In this document: positions 35,552 through 49,464 of the stretch, piece by piece
Numbering within the stretch: position 1 is the stretch's first letter
Layout: each line of letters starts with the position of its first letter
Assembly: GCF_947623445.1 (NCBI RefSeq)
Contig: NC_135246.1
Location: forward strand, 14,243,856 to 14,307,855
Reading direction: 5' to 3'
Length of the DNA stretch: 64,000 bases
Source of the DNA: Clavelina lepadiformis
Taxonomy: Eukaryota; Chordata; Ascidiacea; Aplousobranchia; Clavelinidae
The notes under the pieces: generated by a model
Database searches by the model: none
What the model was told of the DNA's origin: nothing
Seen by the model: the letters and a program-made list of their open reading frames with translations, nothing else
Made by a program: the position numbers and the translations under genes

Positions 35552-36480
35552 GACCCTTTCTGCAATTGCTAGGCTTTTTAACTACTTCAAAAATCTTAAA
35601 ATTATACGTTTGCAATTCTATAAATAATGAGCTACAAAACACAATTTGTGTTAGCATAGGCAAAATATGCAAGGTCCTGGCTACGTTTTAGTTAAAATAT
35701 CGATAACAGATCGACTTTTTAACTTATTAAGATATGTTGACATCAGATTAAATCAGAAGAAGGGCGCATATTTCCCCTTAGGCTACATTTTTTCACAAGA
35801 TTTTAAAAATAATAAAAAAATTGTCGATAGTAAAATTTTCATTGCTAGTTGTAGCATCCAATTTTTGCAGATAACAATATTCTGACTGACGTGAGCGTTG
35901 GAGATCACATTTTATTGCAAAGTTTAACACATTTGATCCGATTAATTACTCATGCACAAAAATATATACTTTTATGATCGCAAGCGCTTCGACGAACGTA
36001 AACAGATAAAACATTGCATTCAGCGTTTTTAAGAACGTTTGTATATAGGCGTGCTGTAAATCTAATGTATCACACGGATGTGTTTACAGTTTAATGTTCC
36101 GACTCAAAATGCCTTGCTAAAATAAAAACAGCAATCATACAATTTATAGGATTTTTACGCACGGTCCGGTATTATGTGTCATCCATCTTTGACATAATCA
36201 CTAATGCTGCATAGCTGAGTGCTAAAAAGTCAGTGCCAGATGTAGCTTAGTTCAAAAACTTTATATCATTGCTGCAAAGGCATATGTATCTCTGTAACAA
36301 CAGACAAAATGCTTTTGAAAAAAAGGAGGATACACATTGCACGCGTATAATATGCGTTCTATAAGAAAAGAAATATATAGAAGTGAATAAAAAAACTGAT
36401 TACAGTACACTGTAATTTCAAACTAAAATAACTTGCTTCTTTGGAGTCTTTCGGCGTAAGCTGCAATAATGTTATCATTT
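35552..36480. other. Spacer between MOXD1-like copies A and B
   Basis: Holds the promoter and 5' UTR of copy A and the 3' UTR of copy B, both minus strand. Small open frames here are not recognised. Confidence 0.4.
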
Positions 36481-39400
36481 TTATGGATCACAAGTTTCTC
36501 CTTCACGATCTTTGGCAAAACCGCTAAATGGAGCTACACAGAAATTTTCATCTGGTAGATAAGCCTCATCAATTTTTAATGGGTCAGTTGTGTAACGTGG
36601 CTGTAAAAATTGCAAAGTTATAGTTAGTTCACTGGTAACAACTCAAACGCATGCAAATTTGTACTTCTACTGACGGATTCGAAATTTTGACCGTCTCAAT
36701 GCCTTTGCAATACAGGTTCCATTTTAGCATACTATTTTATTAAGTTTCAACATACCGAGCTAGTTTGCTGTGCCATACCGCTGCAGATTCGATCTTGTGG
36801 ACCGCCCCGTAACGCTGCGCTTAAGCCATCTGCCACTTGTTTTGTCCATGGATACTGCGTAGATACGTTGAATAACCAAAATGATTAATATAATGCAGCT
36901 AATCAGGCGAAGTGACTAAACTAAAGGATGTAGGCCTAACTATATAAAAAGCGAGTAAAAATCGCTTTTGTAAGCTACAAAATAATTTATGGAATCTTGT
37001 TGTTTGGGCTATACTGCAAAATGACATAAGTACTACGTACAGTATATATAGATGCGGAAATTGTAGACAAACTGTATATAATCTTACACTATTGATTGCT
37101 GCATCCAAAGTTGTATTTGCTCTGGCACGAGGTTCGGTGATGATAAATTTATCAAATCCAATGTCAAACACGTTGGCTATGGTGCTTATTGGTCTAAATA
37201 ATGTAACTGCAGCGTATAACATCCAGCTCAAAATTAAAAAAAATTGAATTCTTTATGTGACGGTAGGTGTAGTAAGTTACATTAAGCTCATACGACCTAA
37301 GTTTGATTTCCGCAATTGTATCTTTTTAAGAACGCTCCTCGCAGCGAAACCCAAGAAGAATGTTATTATGTTATAATGTTACTCACTGCACATTTCTGTA
37401 ACCCAAAATTCCCCCAAGCAAGCGTAAACTTGAGCCCCTTGCTGGTCCCGAAGCGCAAAAGTCAAGCGCGATTCGTGGATAATACAATACAAAGCTTAAA
37501 CACATTTCATCCGTTGTCCGAAAGCCTCCCTGCAAACAAATATTTTGAAATGGTAAAGTTGTTTCAAATCTTGTATATATATGCTGATAGTAAAAGAAGA
37601 CCATTGCAAACAATTGTTGGTCATTTTAGTATGATTGATTCATCTACAAAACTGATCTTAAAAACCTACTTTTATAAAACCCTGTCTGCCACGACTCGAA
37701 TAATCGCAGACAAGCTGAAGCGCGTCTCCTTTCTGTACAACTCTCTCTGGAGAAATAGTCCGAGTTTCTTGAAAGTCAAAATCATAGGACTGGTCATCTG
37801 CGATTGGAGGCAATTCCGTACCATTTCTGACAATGACGGTTTTGTAGAAAGTTAGGCAGGAACATTTACGAAATTACTTGCTTTAAATAGTCTATTCTTG
37901 TCAACACTTTGTATAGTAGATTAAACTATATACTCGACAATTTTTCTATCCACTTGTTACCTTACATGACGTAGTTTCATTTTTCTTCCTGCTAAATGGG
38001 AATGAAGGAGGACTGACGTAAGATTAATATGATCTATACCAGCCTGATCTAAAGTCTGATGCAATACAGAGCAAAAAAATTGTGCAACCAACGAGCAACC
38101 AGCATCATAAAGTATAAAACCTGCTTAAATGTTACATTTTCTATTCGTACAAAATATAAGGAAATAGCTTTTACAGTTTAATTTCGCACCAAAGCCGTTG
38201 AAAGTATATTACTTAAACAAGCAATTTAATATCCAAGTACTATAGAAGTACTAATACTCGAAGAGTAAATATATTTAAATAAAAACTTTGAGAGTTAAGT
38301 TTGTTACCAAATCAAGACACGAATTATCACAATCTCCGGATATTTGAAAAGATTCCATATTTGGAGGAACCACTAGCTCCAAACCAATAAAAGTGCTGCC
38401 AACTTGTGCTATGCCTGCGTCATACACTCTTAACTTGGACGTGTAGGTGAACTTCACTCCGGAAGTGTCACGTATAACTAAAAAAAAACGTATAGTTACA
38501 GCATGTGTGCATTTGCATACGTATGGTTATCTTTACGTATAGCACGAATATATTGTTTGCAATCACCCCGTTGTGCAGGATTGTCGTAATGAGTTTCCAA
38601 CAGGATAAAGGTAGGCTCTCCGGGGACACCTATCGGCAAACCAACTTTGTCAGGAAGGAAGGTAGGCTAAAAAAGTGAACTATATGACCCATTCAATCTC
38701 TTACATATTCAAACTGTCTTTTTAACTGTGTGATGCAAATCAAGTCAATTTTATTTCTGTATTGTATACTTACACCACTTCCGACAGCCCACCCGTACAT
38801 AAGCTGGGGCTGACAACGGCTAGCTTCAGGAAGAGCATCATCGAGGTAACACGATGCACTTCTCCCGACGTTGTTTGTATTCTAACAAAAATGACGTTTT
38901 AGTACAAGCGGATAAAGAGGAAGTGTTTGGTATAAGTGGCTTTGTGCGACTTTATTCCGCGAACTAAGTTGTAGAATTGGAAATGTGATTTTGTCCTTTG
39001 CTTGTGATCTCTGATATGTTTGAAACGATAGCGTTTTTCAGGTATATTGCGTGTAACCCAGCAAGATATTAATTACCTTCAAAACTGGAGGACAATAATA
39101 GAGAAGCATATGATGAACGTTAAGAAGATTTTCTTGATCTATTATCGCTTCCATCTGCATATAATCATTAGGAATGTTTACTTAAGGTATGGCCAAGAGT
39201 CTTGGCCCAAGACTGAAAGAAAAGCTAACTTAATATGTCAAAAACTACTTAACCTTTGAGAAACCCACTCACAAAATTTCTAGTTCCTTAGTAAATCAGT
39301 AAAAACAATTGTTCACCTTTATTATATGACGTTTGGATGGAAATATAGGTAGTTGAAGAAGTCTACATTTATAATATGTTGAATCGACAGGAAACTCTAT

Positions 39401-41253
39401 TCCATCATTTCGCAACTCCAATGTTTCTAGTGATGGATCCTCCTGAACTTCACGGGGTTGGGCAGGTTGTTTTGCCAAAAGAAGGACACTTTTGGAACCT
39501 GTTACAAGTGTTAAGCATTTTTTCCTAAATTTTCCTGTAAACACCAGTTTCAGCTAAACGAATCAGCCCAACCTCTGTTCTCAAATCGATGTTTATCAGT
39601 GAAGAACAGATCTGAAAGTCGAGGATCGTTAACTCCAAAAGCATACAACATTCTCATTGTTGCATCCTGGAATAGCAAGTTGTTGATTATGATAGTAATC
39701 AATACATTGAAATTACTAACTATATTACCCTACTATGAGCTTCATTAAGGTTGTAAGTAATACCGAAAATCAAACCTACATGTAAAAACAATAGAGTAGG
39801 CTACATTATTTCACCGTTATAGGCCGGTCGTGGTAGTCCTCGCATGCAGCAAGCTGTCGTCGAAACTTTATTATGGTAAATCCATCACATTCTCTGCCAG
39901 CCAGTAGCTCGACGTTTTCTTCACGGTCCATCGGCGGATAACCTCCGTAAGGTGGGCTGAACCTATCCTGTATAATGTAGCATATAATATATAAAAAATA
40001 ATAGGCCTACTCAATACTCATATCTACAAACAAGCAGTACATAATTTGTATTTTTCATATAAAGTTCAATTTATATATGTACCTTGACCTAAAAACTTGT
40101 TTTGTCATGGTATTACCCATTGCTTATAAGCAAGTGTACTTACAGTCAAATGAACCCTTCCATCTTTTACCCATCCCACGACAATGTCTGAATTAGCCAT
40201 TTTCCCATTCGGGGAAATCCCAATTCCAATCCAACCGGTTGTTTGAACGTGAAGCTGCAACCATAGCAAAGATATAATTTTATGCTTCTTGGGCGATAGT
40301 TTAAAATTACTTGTAGCCTCGTGAAAAATAGAAATTACTTGTTCACTATTCACTCGTGTACGACATGAATAAAAGAGTTAGTATGTTCTGAAAGCCTTTA
40401 TCGTTTCTGATTGTGCAACGTTTCTGTTGTTTTTTTTTTCATTTAAGTCACATCCAAATTTGCTTTTTGAAAGTTTAATCTAAAAAATCTTCACTTATTT
40501 AACCACAGTTTTGTTTTGGTTTAAACAACCGAAATCTGGCAGCAAACTCTCGGTGACATAAAATTAATCAACGCTAACAAATCCCAATAAATCATATATT
40601 AACAATAAAATTCCCGGATCATGACCAAACGATTAACATTTATAGAAAGCGGACAATTAGCAAAAGCCTGAAGCATTTTAAAAATCAAACTACGTTTTGA
40701 TTTTCTCTTTTTCTAAGCAGGGATTTAAATTAAAAGGTCAGAAATGACGCTCGGCTTATTTTGAATCCGTCAGATCCGTTATGTAAGACAAGTATCGGCT
40801 TAATTAAACGTTCTTAGAATAACTACAACGTGATGGCTTAACGCAAATAGTCTACACTGAAAGAAAAATCGCATCATCGACATATGCTTGTATTTCTGCT
40901 TAACTCTACGTGTTGCCACTAACACTAGCTTTGTAAATTATATATTTTATGTGTATACAGTACAGATAAAGTCTTTTATGTTACAATACAAATATTAAAT
41001 ACCAAAATAAATCATAAAGCGAAAAATATACATAGATACTTCAAAAATAACAATTAATATTTCTATCTTATTCTTGCAGCATGATTACCTCAAACGTTAT
41101 GTGTGGATTGTTAATTTTCCAGAACATTCTAAACTGTCTCTTTGGATCCAAATATTCAACATATTGAAAATCCTCACTAGGCTCTATTTCTTGAGCGAAG
41201 GCTGCGTACTTTTTCAGAGTAAATATTACCAAAACAAATAGAAGTAGCTTCAT
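36481..41253 (-). CDS. MOXD1-like copper monooxygenase, copy B
   Basis: Fifteen exons: 41253-41089, 40254-40144, 39967-39815, 39666-39573, 39498-39317, 39154-39077, 38881-38774, 38666-38567, 38477-38308, 38055-37961, 37826-37670, 37529-37387, 37193-37088, 36854-36756 and 36600-36481; 626 aa. The internal ATG at 41253 is chosen over one 13 codons upstream because it begins a clean signal peptide (MKLLLFVLVIFTL). The DOMON part has VQTTGWVGIGISP-like text with the sequence QTTGWIGIGISPNGKMANSD. Copper ligands: HH 249-250 (VHHMLLYYC), H323 (ETHYDN), H405 and H407 (LHSHLAG), M480 (DEMCLSF). Exons 2, 3, 4, 6, 8, 9, 10, 11 and 12 have the same lengths as in copies A and C, so the triplet arose by tandem duplication. 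A 179-codon plus-strand open frame at 37316-37855 is antisense to exons 11-12 and is not a gene. Confidence 0.94.
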
Positions 41254-41941
41254 TTCAGACTTCCTATCTGCAGAACCTATACAGTTCTTCACGTTTTAAT
41301 TGCAATGCCTATTGATTCTGCAAGTTATATCAGAAACATTATATTCAATGCAGATATTTTTTGCGGCGTTTGTTCGAACTATTGAAAAAAACCGCAAGTC
41401 ATTCTTGTGGCCACGGTTTAAACTCTGAAATGCATATTAACAGCATTACTTTATCTTAAATATAACCCGTTATTTTGACGTCAGCACATGAATTGCTATT
41501 GTCCCGCGGCCAAAACTTTTGCGCGTTTGTTTGTCAAAACGATTATACAATTAGTGGTAGAAATAATTCCATGTCTAAATATAAAATTTCATAAATTTTG
41601 TGTATTCTTGTCTTTGTGGTGACTTTTGAGAACAAATAAGAGAAAATTAAAATGTCTTCAGTTTTTCAATTTAATAACCAGCTGCTCAAAAATTAGCCCT
41701 AAATACAAAAAAATTTTCATAATCCTTGCCATTTAATTACACTAACAGAAATTAACATGTTTTTTATATCATTTACAACATAGAGATATACAAGTTAAAC
41801 AACAAGTAAATTTATTAACGCCATAATTTTCATAAAGAAAACCAGAGGATTGTTGGATAGAATCAGTATTTCTTGATGTTTATGTTTCTCAACTTCTTGT
41901 GTTGGTTGGTGCATATAGATAACCATCTTCGTAAATAAATT
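41254..41941. other. Spacer between MOXD1-like copies B and C
   Basis: This is 688 bp containing the presumed promoter of copy B and the 3' UTR of copy C. No coding is seen. Confidence 0.4.
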
Positions 41942-44900
41942 TCATGGACTACAGATTTGTTCTGAAAGCTCTGTTGCAAAACCGCTGGACGGCGCCACAC
42001 ACGAATTTTCGCTAGTTGAAAACGGTTCATCAATTGTAATTGGACCGGTATTGTATGTTTGCTGTAACACAACAACAGAAATCAATTGAAACAAAAAACA
42101 TCACAGCAAAAATGTCAAAATTTTATGATAAAAATTGCTTTGGTTTCTACTGGTAGCCTACTTTGCAACCTTGTGTTTTAGTTGTGAAGGACAAGAAATT
42201 AAATTTTTCACGACGGCAGCTTTGAGGTGTGTTTGTAACAAATCAAAAAGCGGTATTCGAAATTAGTAACTGTCGGTATCAGTTTGTATATCGTTTACGG
42301 TGCAGGTAAGACAGTTGTTTTCCAATGATTAATATGGTTACTGTACTACTGTTCCAATGCATTTTCGCATGTCATAAGGTTGCATTTCCCATTTAAATTA
42401 AGTTGATAAGTCTCGTAGTTTATTTCCTTTGTACTCACTCGTCCACTTAGAAGTCCATGGCTATCACAAATCTGTTGCTGTGGACTGTTCTCCAGTGCAG
42501 CGCTCAGTCCGTCTGCCAATTGTTTGGTCCAAGGATACTGAATAATTATATTCATTATGGCTATTAACCAACATAGAACAAAGTACTATAAACAATGAAA
42601 TTTAGTGAAACCTGTTAAATCGAGTCTGAAGGAAATCAAAAACTCCTTTTTGGTTATCGAAATTTGAGTTATCCGAAATTGGTAGCCTACGAGTGATATT
42701 ACAATTGGCATTTTACCGGGGTATTTTTATCGGAACTTTTGTGCTAAGCAAGTGTGACTTAACGGTGTTTTACTATATGCACACCAATAAAACGTTAAAT
42801 TTACTAAAATTGGACGTGAAAACCAAAAAGACGTCATAAATTAATAGATTTAAATAAATGACCTTACGTTATTGATTGCCACATCCAAAGTTGTGTTTGC
42901 CTTTTCCTGAGGTTCAGTGATAACAAATTTATCAAATCCAATTTCAAACGCGTTACGTATTGGACTTGTCGGCCTGCATTAAAACACTAAGTCTATATAA
43001 TTATAAACACTATACTGACATTTAGATGGGCATGCAAGATAAAAACTATTGTAATTTGCATTGTTAAAGCATGATATTTTTGCAATAACATCTATTTTCA
43101 GGGCCTTAATGTTGAGCCGAATTAACCACCATTGCTAAAGCTGTACATAGAAGTGCCAATCAAAGTTCGGATTGATTACGACATTACGTCTATACCAAGT
43201 AATCGAGTAAACGTTAACATAAATGGTTTTATCCGATTTGTAATTGCTTTTTTTGAATAATGTGACAAATAAATCGGACAATTACGCCCAAAACCAGGCA
43301 ATATTCGATTAAAGAATCGATTTTTCTAAGTCTTCTAAGATTTTGGTCAATTAAAGAGAATAAACTGCATGTTTTGGACGATTAGATCGATTACGTTTCA
43401 TACACTTTTCAGAGCTTGGATGATTACTTCAAGAACGTTAATCGAACAATCAATAGAGTAAACTAGTAAAGCGATATTTAAAAATCCAAAACAACTTAGA
43501 AAATTGTTACATTAGCTTTGAAATAACATGAAATATATTACTAAGTTTTGAGTGACTGCGACAGGTTTTACATATTTCAAACCTAAAAAACTCTGCGCAG
43601 GAAATCTTAAATATTTTGTAGAATATAAATGAACGTCCGTAAACCGAACCAGTCTAAATAGTTTTGCCGTTATATTTCGCAATTATGTGGTGGAAGTTGT
43701 TCTAGATTTACGTTATTATGATGCGTTAATGGCATTAGTCGCTACAATGAAAGATGCGTGATTGGTTTGCGGTCTATAAAGTGTTGAAAAATAACATTAT
43801 TGATTTTTGACCGCGCCAAACTGCCAAGCAGTTAACGATTAAATTCTAGGTGGGTTGAAAGTTAATCGTTATATATGACTTGAAAATCGATTACAATTTG
43901 AGATAACAGCAGAATTATTAGAAATAAATAGATTATTTTTCACTTTGCTACCCTAAAAATCGAATAATCAACTGATTACTAACGGTAAATCTTGCATTTA
44001 TTCGAATAAAGTACCTCATCTCTGGTGCCAATATAGTGTATACTTACTGAACATTGGTATACCCTAAGATTCCTCCCAGGAAGCGTACACTCGAACCTCT
44101 CACCGGCCCTGACACACAGGTTCCCAGAGAAATACGAGGATAATACAAAACAAAGGCCAAACACATTTCTTCTGTGGTTCGATAACCTCCCTGGAAATAA
44201 AGACAAAATAAAAGTGGAATTAGTTAATAACTGTTGATGGTGGGGAAAACTGCACGTAACAACAACCGTGTCAACTTGGTGTTCGTTGTATACGTCTTTA
44301 AAGATTCAAAGCAAAAAATTCAAGTATAGCTTGCAACTAAAACACCTTGATTAAACCCTCTCTACCACGACTCGAATAATCACAGACAAGCTGAAGTGCG
44401 TCTCCTTTCCTTACGACTCGCTCAGGAGAAATAACCCTTGTTTCTTGGAAGTTAAAATCGTAAGATTGGTCATTTGTGATGGGAGGTAATTCTGTACCAT
44501 TTCTAGTAATAGAAATATTTTTTTAAATGCGACTTTAAGTTAATAATACAACACATCCATTGTACAAACTGCCAAATACTACTGTAAAGATGATATAATA
44601 AGTACACTGTACTTAGTACAGTATATAGGCATAAACAGTATATACTTAAAGGCCATATATTCAACTTTAAATTACCAGTCACCAACCTTATATGACGTAG
44701 CTTCATTTTTCTTCCAGCCAAATGAGAATGTAACATTACAGCCGTGATATTGATTTGGTCTACTCCAGTCTCATTCATAACCTTTATACAAAAAGTACCA
44801 TTGAATATTGAGCCATTTCATGCCTGACGTTCAACATGAAGTAAATTTATTACCGATTCAATGCATGAAGAATGACACTGTCCGTAAATTTTAAAGGAAT

Positions 44901-47873
44901 CCGTATTTGGGGGAATCACAAGTTCCAAGCCGACAAAAACATTGCCAATTTGTGATATTCCAGCGTCGTATTTTCTTAATTTTGTTGTGTAAGTAAACTT
45001 TACTCCGGAAGTGTCAAGAATTACTGCAACAATAAGATTTACTTAACTACAAGAAAACTGTATTAGTTCTTCATGAACAGTCAACGTATAAATCAGAAGT
45101 GGGGTAAATTTCACCCCAAAGAATTGTTTACAATTTTTATCACCGTCACGGTAGAATTAAAACTTTCTCCCTCCAAGGTATGAAACCTTGTATGGTGAAA
45201 AGGAAACTTCCAAGGTATTAAAATGATAAAAGTACCTTGCTGGGAAGGATTGTCGTAATGAGTTTCTAACAAAACAAAAGTCGACTCTCCGGGTACCCCG
45301 ACCGGAAACCCAACGTCGTCGGGAAGAAACACGGGCTGAAACGGATGGAGACATTTTTGCTTATTCTGCCTAAATTTTGTTTAATTGCAAAACTTACTTT
45401 AAGCATTTCGAGTCTTTTTGGTAGAGCTTTTTGATCACCATTTAAAAGACAAAGAAAGGCGTGCCCAATACCTATACGTCATGCTATTGCTATGCTCGAG
45501 TGATTTTGAACTTTAGCAGCCTAGCATGGTAAAATCCTTTTATCTTTCATTCAGACGGCGGCGTAGCGTGGCGTCGGCACTTTTTTGCTTTTTTAATAGT
45601 GAGTAAACGCTTAATCATTCTTTTTTGGTACTTACTCCACTTCCCACCGCCCATCCATACAGGAGGGTGATACAGTTGAAGATGTCAGGAAAAGCATCTT
45701 CCGAGTAACAAGAACAACTTCTTCCAATGTTTGCCGGATTCTTAACAATATATTTATACTTAAAAAACCCTTTCTTGACAAAAGCAAGACGTTGAAAGGA
45801 GTTTGTCGGGTAAGAAGAGATCTACAATCATTTGAAAGGCTACAAAAGTCTACAAAATTAAAATTACCCGCAAAACTTCTGGGCAAAGATAAAGAATCAT
45901 GTGGTGAACATTGAAGAGATTTTCAGGATTAATCAACGGTTCCATCTACAGAAAAAAATATTTTAATTTTCACGACAATCTATTTATAATAACTTAATTA
46001 AAGTATACCTGCTAATTAGAATGTACATAAACGTCCAACAAAACTTCCGACGGATTTTTTAAACATTTTAAATGCCAGACTTTACCTTTATGATGTGACG
46101 CTTTGAAGGAAACGAAGGCAACTGAAAAAGTCTACATTTATAATATGTTTGATCGACAGGAAACTCTATTCCATCATTTCGCAACTCCAATGTTTCCAGT
46201 GATGGATCTTCCTGAACTTCACGGGGTTGGACTGGTTGTTTTGCCAAAAGAAGGACACTTTTGGAACCTGTTACAAGTGTATGAATTTTCATGTTTTTAT
46301 ATATAAATCGTCGCCTGAACACCAGATTCATCAGAACAAGTAAGGCTAACCTCTGTTCTCAAATCGATGTTTGTCGGTGAAGAATAAATCAGAAAGATGA
46401 GGATCGTTAACTCCAAAGGCATACAACATTCTGACTGTTGCTTCCTGAAACAGAAGTAAAAATATGGAGTAGGCTACGTGCCTTGCCCTGGCACTTTCCG
46501 TGTCATTCCATGATAAAATAGGTAAGGAATAAATGTTCAATAAGAATCGAGGATGACTCGTCGTCGCCAGAGTATATTATTTCACCGTTATTGGCCGGTC
46601 GTGGTAGTCCTCGCATGCAGCAAGCTGTCGTCGAAACTTTATTATGGTAAATCCATCGCATTCCCTGCCAGCCAGTAGCTCGACGTTTTCTTCACGGTCC
46701 GTTGGCGGATAACCTCCGTAAGGTGGGCTGAACCTATCCTAAATGGTAAACAGTGATCTAACTACTTGTACCGTAAACTTTTAAAACTGCTGCATAGTTT
46801 GTGCAGTTTAAAGCTTTAAAAACTCGTGCAGTGGGCTTAGACCTATAACTCCGGAGGAAGCTATAGATTCATTTAAATACCTAAGTGCTGTCACAGTATG
46901 ATTCTATAGTCACATATTTTTGTGACTCTGAGTCCGGTCGGGCTTTTTGGGTCGGGTTCGCGCGGGTTTAACTTTAAAAAAAACCGGACCAGATTCGGGC
47001 TTAAATTAATACAAACACTCTGCCACATTTGCTTCGTAATTTCACTTTTTACACGAATGCGCATGCGTGAAGAGTGCTAAAAACCTCCCGCTGAGAGCAA
47101 ATCGTAAAACTTAGAAAAAGATAACAGTCTGAGAACGGCATCAAATTATGACGTTGACCATTCAGTAAAATTAACTTTCGGACTTAATTTGGGCTTCAAA
47201 GAAATTTTCGAGCTCTAGTTAACAATATTTATGTAAGGCCCGTTTACAACTCTGTTGTGACTATAGTTTATTTTGAAATTTCACTTCTTGAATATTTTCT
47301 CAAATAGGCCTAATAATACTCCTATATAATCACCGTCAAGTGTGCTCTTCCATCCTTCACCCATCCCACAACGATGTCCGAGTTGGCCATTCTTCCGTCC
47401 GGAGAAATCCCTATTCCAACCCAACCTGTTGTTTGAACGTGCAGCTACAAACAAAAGAAAAACCTTAGGTAAAGCTTATGCACAGCTGAGCTATACTATG
47501 CACTACATGCTAAGTTAACAATTAACATTTGGTATGAAAAATGCTTTCGTGTTGCAACCATATTATTATAAGTACAATACTGTAGTAGTTTACCGGTATA
47601 CGGTTTGCTCTCGAAAAAGCTTGTTTAAACTTATTGTAAAAGCTTGTTTAAAGTATGTCGGAAAATACTTTTCACGTCTTCTCTCTGATGAACAATGACT
47701 TTACTAACCTCGAATGTTATAAAAGGTTCATCAACTTTCCAGAACATTCTAAATTGTTGTATCGGATCCAAATATTCGTCATATGGAAACTCCTCGCTGG
47801 GCTCTATTACTTGCGCGTTTACAGCAAATATTTGCAAGTTAAAAGTTATTAAGAATTTAAGTAATATCTTCAT
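41942..47873 (-). CDS. MOXD1-like copper monooxygenase, copy C
   Basis: Fifteen exons: 47873-47709, 47444-47334, 46738-46586, 46444-46351, 46267-46086, 45945-45868, 45740-45636, 45335-45236, 45023-44854, 44781-44687, 44502-44346, 44190-44048, 42973-42868, 42537-42439 and 42061-41942; 625 aa. Signal peptide MKILLKFLITFNLQIFAVNA, then DOMON (QTTGWVGIGISPDGRMANSD), then Cu domains. Ligands: HH 249-250 (VHHMILYLC), H322, H404 and H406 (LHSHLAG), M479 (EEMCLAFVLYYPRI). The C-terminus is NSCVAPSSGFATELSEQICS, soluble. The residue ILDTSGVKFTYTTKLRKYDA block follows MOXD1 more closely than DBH. It is the closest relative of copy B, with exons 3 and 5 almost identical between the two. Intron 12 is enlarged to over 1 kb and is rich in AATCGATT-type words. 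Confidence 0.94.
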
Positions 47874-47896
47874 TCTATTCTTCTTACTTTACTCCT

Positions 47897-47922
47897 ACAA
47901 ACAAACAAACAAACAAACAAAC
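47897..47922. repeat. (CAAA)n microsatellite
   Basis: About six ACAA units immediately upstream of the copy C start codon (minus strand), so within its 5' UTR or promoter. Confidence 0.85.
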
Positions 47923-49464
47923 ATCAAAAGAAGGAAAGTATTTTTGATGGATTTTACCATTGCAATTAATATTGTTTATTCATTGCTTTGTACAAGCTAC
48001 GACTTAAACATAAAGAAATTTGAGCTTGACTGGTTACCAAACTTCACAAAACATTACACGTAAGCTATGTAGCTAACATTGCTGCAGTAAAATGAAAGTA
48101 TTAGTGTTAGGGTGTTTTTTTCTGCCCTAATCTTGTCGTAAATAACTCTGTTCCTTTGTAGACATGACGATCGAGTTTATGAAATGTTTGGCCTCGCGGC
48201 TTATGTTTTTTGTTGCATAATCAAAATACAGAGCTTTGGGCGATTTTCTTCTCGTTGAAACGTAAGCAATACTCAGAATCGTTGCCCAAAGGGATAAAAT
48301 GACCACATTTGATTTGAAACAAAAACAGAAACTGAATTTACGACTGCAGTAGGCTACATAAAGATGTGACTGAAAATTTGTACATTCTCTATAAAGCCAA
48401 ATTATAGACTAGTGTGCTTTATGCTGGCCTACTGATGGCAATTTAAATTAAAAAAGTTTAATTGATATAAGTAATTAACTAATGTTCTGAATAAACTTAC
48501 AGGCCTAAGCAATGACACTACGACATGCACATAATAAATAAGTTAGTCCTAACAGGATGTGATTATTTCTCTATCCTAATCTTCCCGTCCTATACTTTCA
48601 TTCCGGTTACATTTTTTAACCTTTGCAATCGTGTTTTATTCATGAATTAAATGGTTTAACAGTTTTACGTGTTTTCATAATCAGTCGTTGTAACAGTATG
48701 CATCACTGAATATAGCCTACATGTAGACCTACCACATTTGAAAATTAAAAGATGTCGTATTCGTCAAAGATTTTCAGTAGCTCAGAAACTAAAAAGACAT
48801 AACCTATATGTTGTAAGTTATATCTTTTCTGTCACCATGCGATTAGGCTTAAAACATAGTAACAACCTTGCGGTCGACACAATAAATTTCATTTTAGGTA
48901 TTTCTTTTCCAGTAGCGTACTTGGAGAGCATTAGACCATGCCCCCCTTCACAAACCCAACTATTTTTAGGTCCTAATCCATTTTACATTTACTTTATTAT
49001 TCGTTTAACGCATTTCCTAGCTTGCGACGACTTATCAGCTATAACTTGTTCAGGAAAACATATGTCAAGCGGGTGTATGGCGTTTCAAAATGGTTGTATA
49101 CGGCCTTACAAACTGTAAACGGCGTTTTAAATGTGTCGGCTACAATGCTACATTATGATTTGGCAGCTTTTGTACGTATAAGTAAATATTGTAAGTAATA
49201 CGTATACGTGATTGTAAATATAAGATTACATTCCATTTCAAGGTGTTTGAAAGTGGTTTTTGAAGACGTGAAAAAGATTATTAGGCTGGAAGCACAAGCA
49301 CGAGAATTTCAAAAACAGTTTGAAGTGTCACCTAAAAAGAAATTATTTGCCTACGAACGCGTACTGTTCAGCAAAACGACGCGAATTTAAAAAAAAATTT
49401 AAAATATATTTTTTGATAGAAATGATATTTTGCTGTCAGTATGGCTTTGTTTTAAATATTGATT

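Noticed and set aside
37316..37855. 179-codon plus-strand open frame, the longest in the window
   Set aside because: It is antisense to exons 11 and 12 of MOXD1-like copy B, which are strongly supported by homology and splice sites.
43130..43990. AATCGATT-rich stretch in copy C intron 12 as a defined transposon
   Set aside because: Repeated words are clear, but no TIR or TSD pair could be fixed.
43979..44206. Possible frameshift in MOXD1-like copy C exon 12
   Set aside because: An open frame in another phase overlaps the exon and I first misread a base. Re-reading the sequence gives the intact EEMCLAFVLYYPRI block.
46880..47220. GGGTCGGGTTCG-rich stretch in copy C intron 2 as a mobile element
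   Set aside because: GC-rich and repeat-like, but I could not define inverted ends or a target duplication.
48738..49118. 126-codon open frame as a gene
   Set aside because: No similarity, no splice context, low-complexity composition like the surrounding noncoding DNA.
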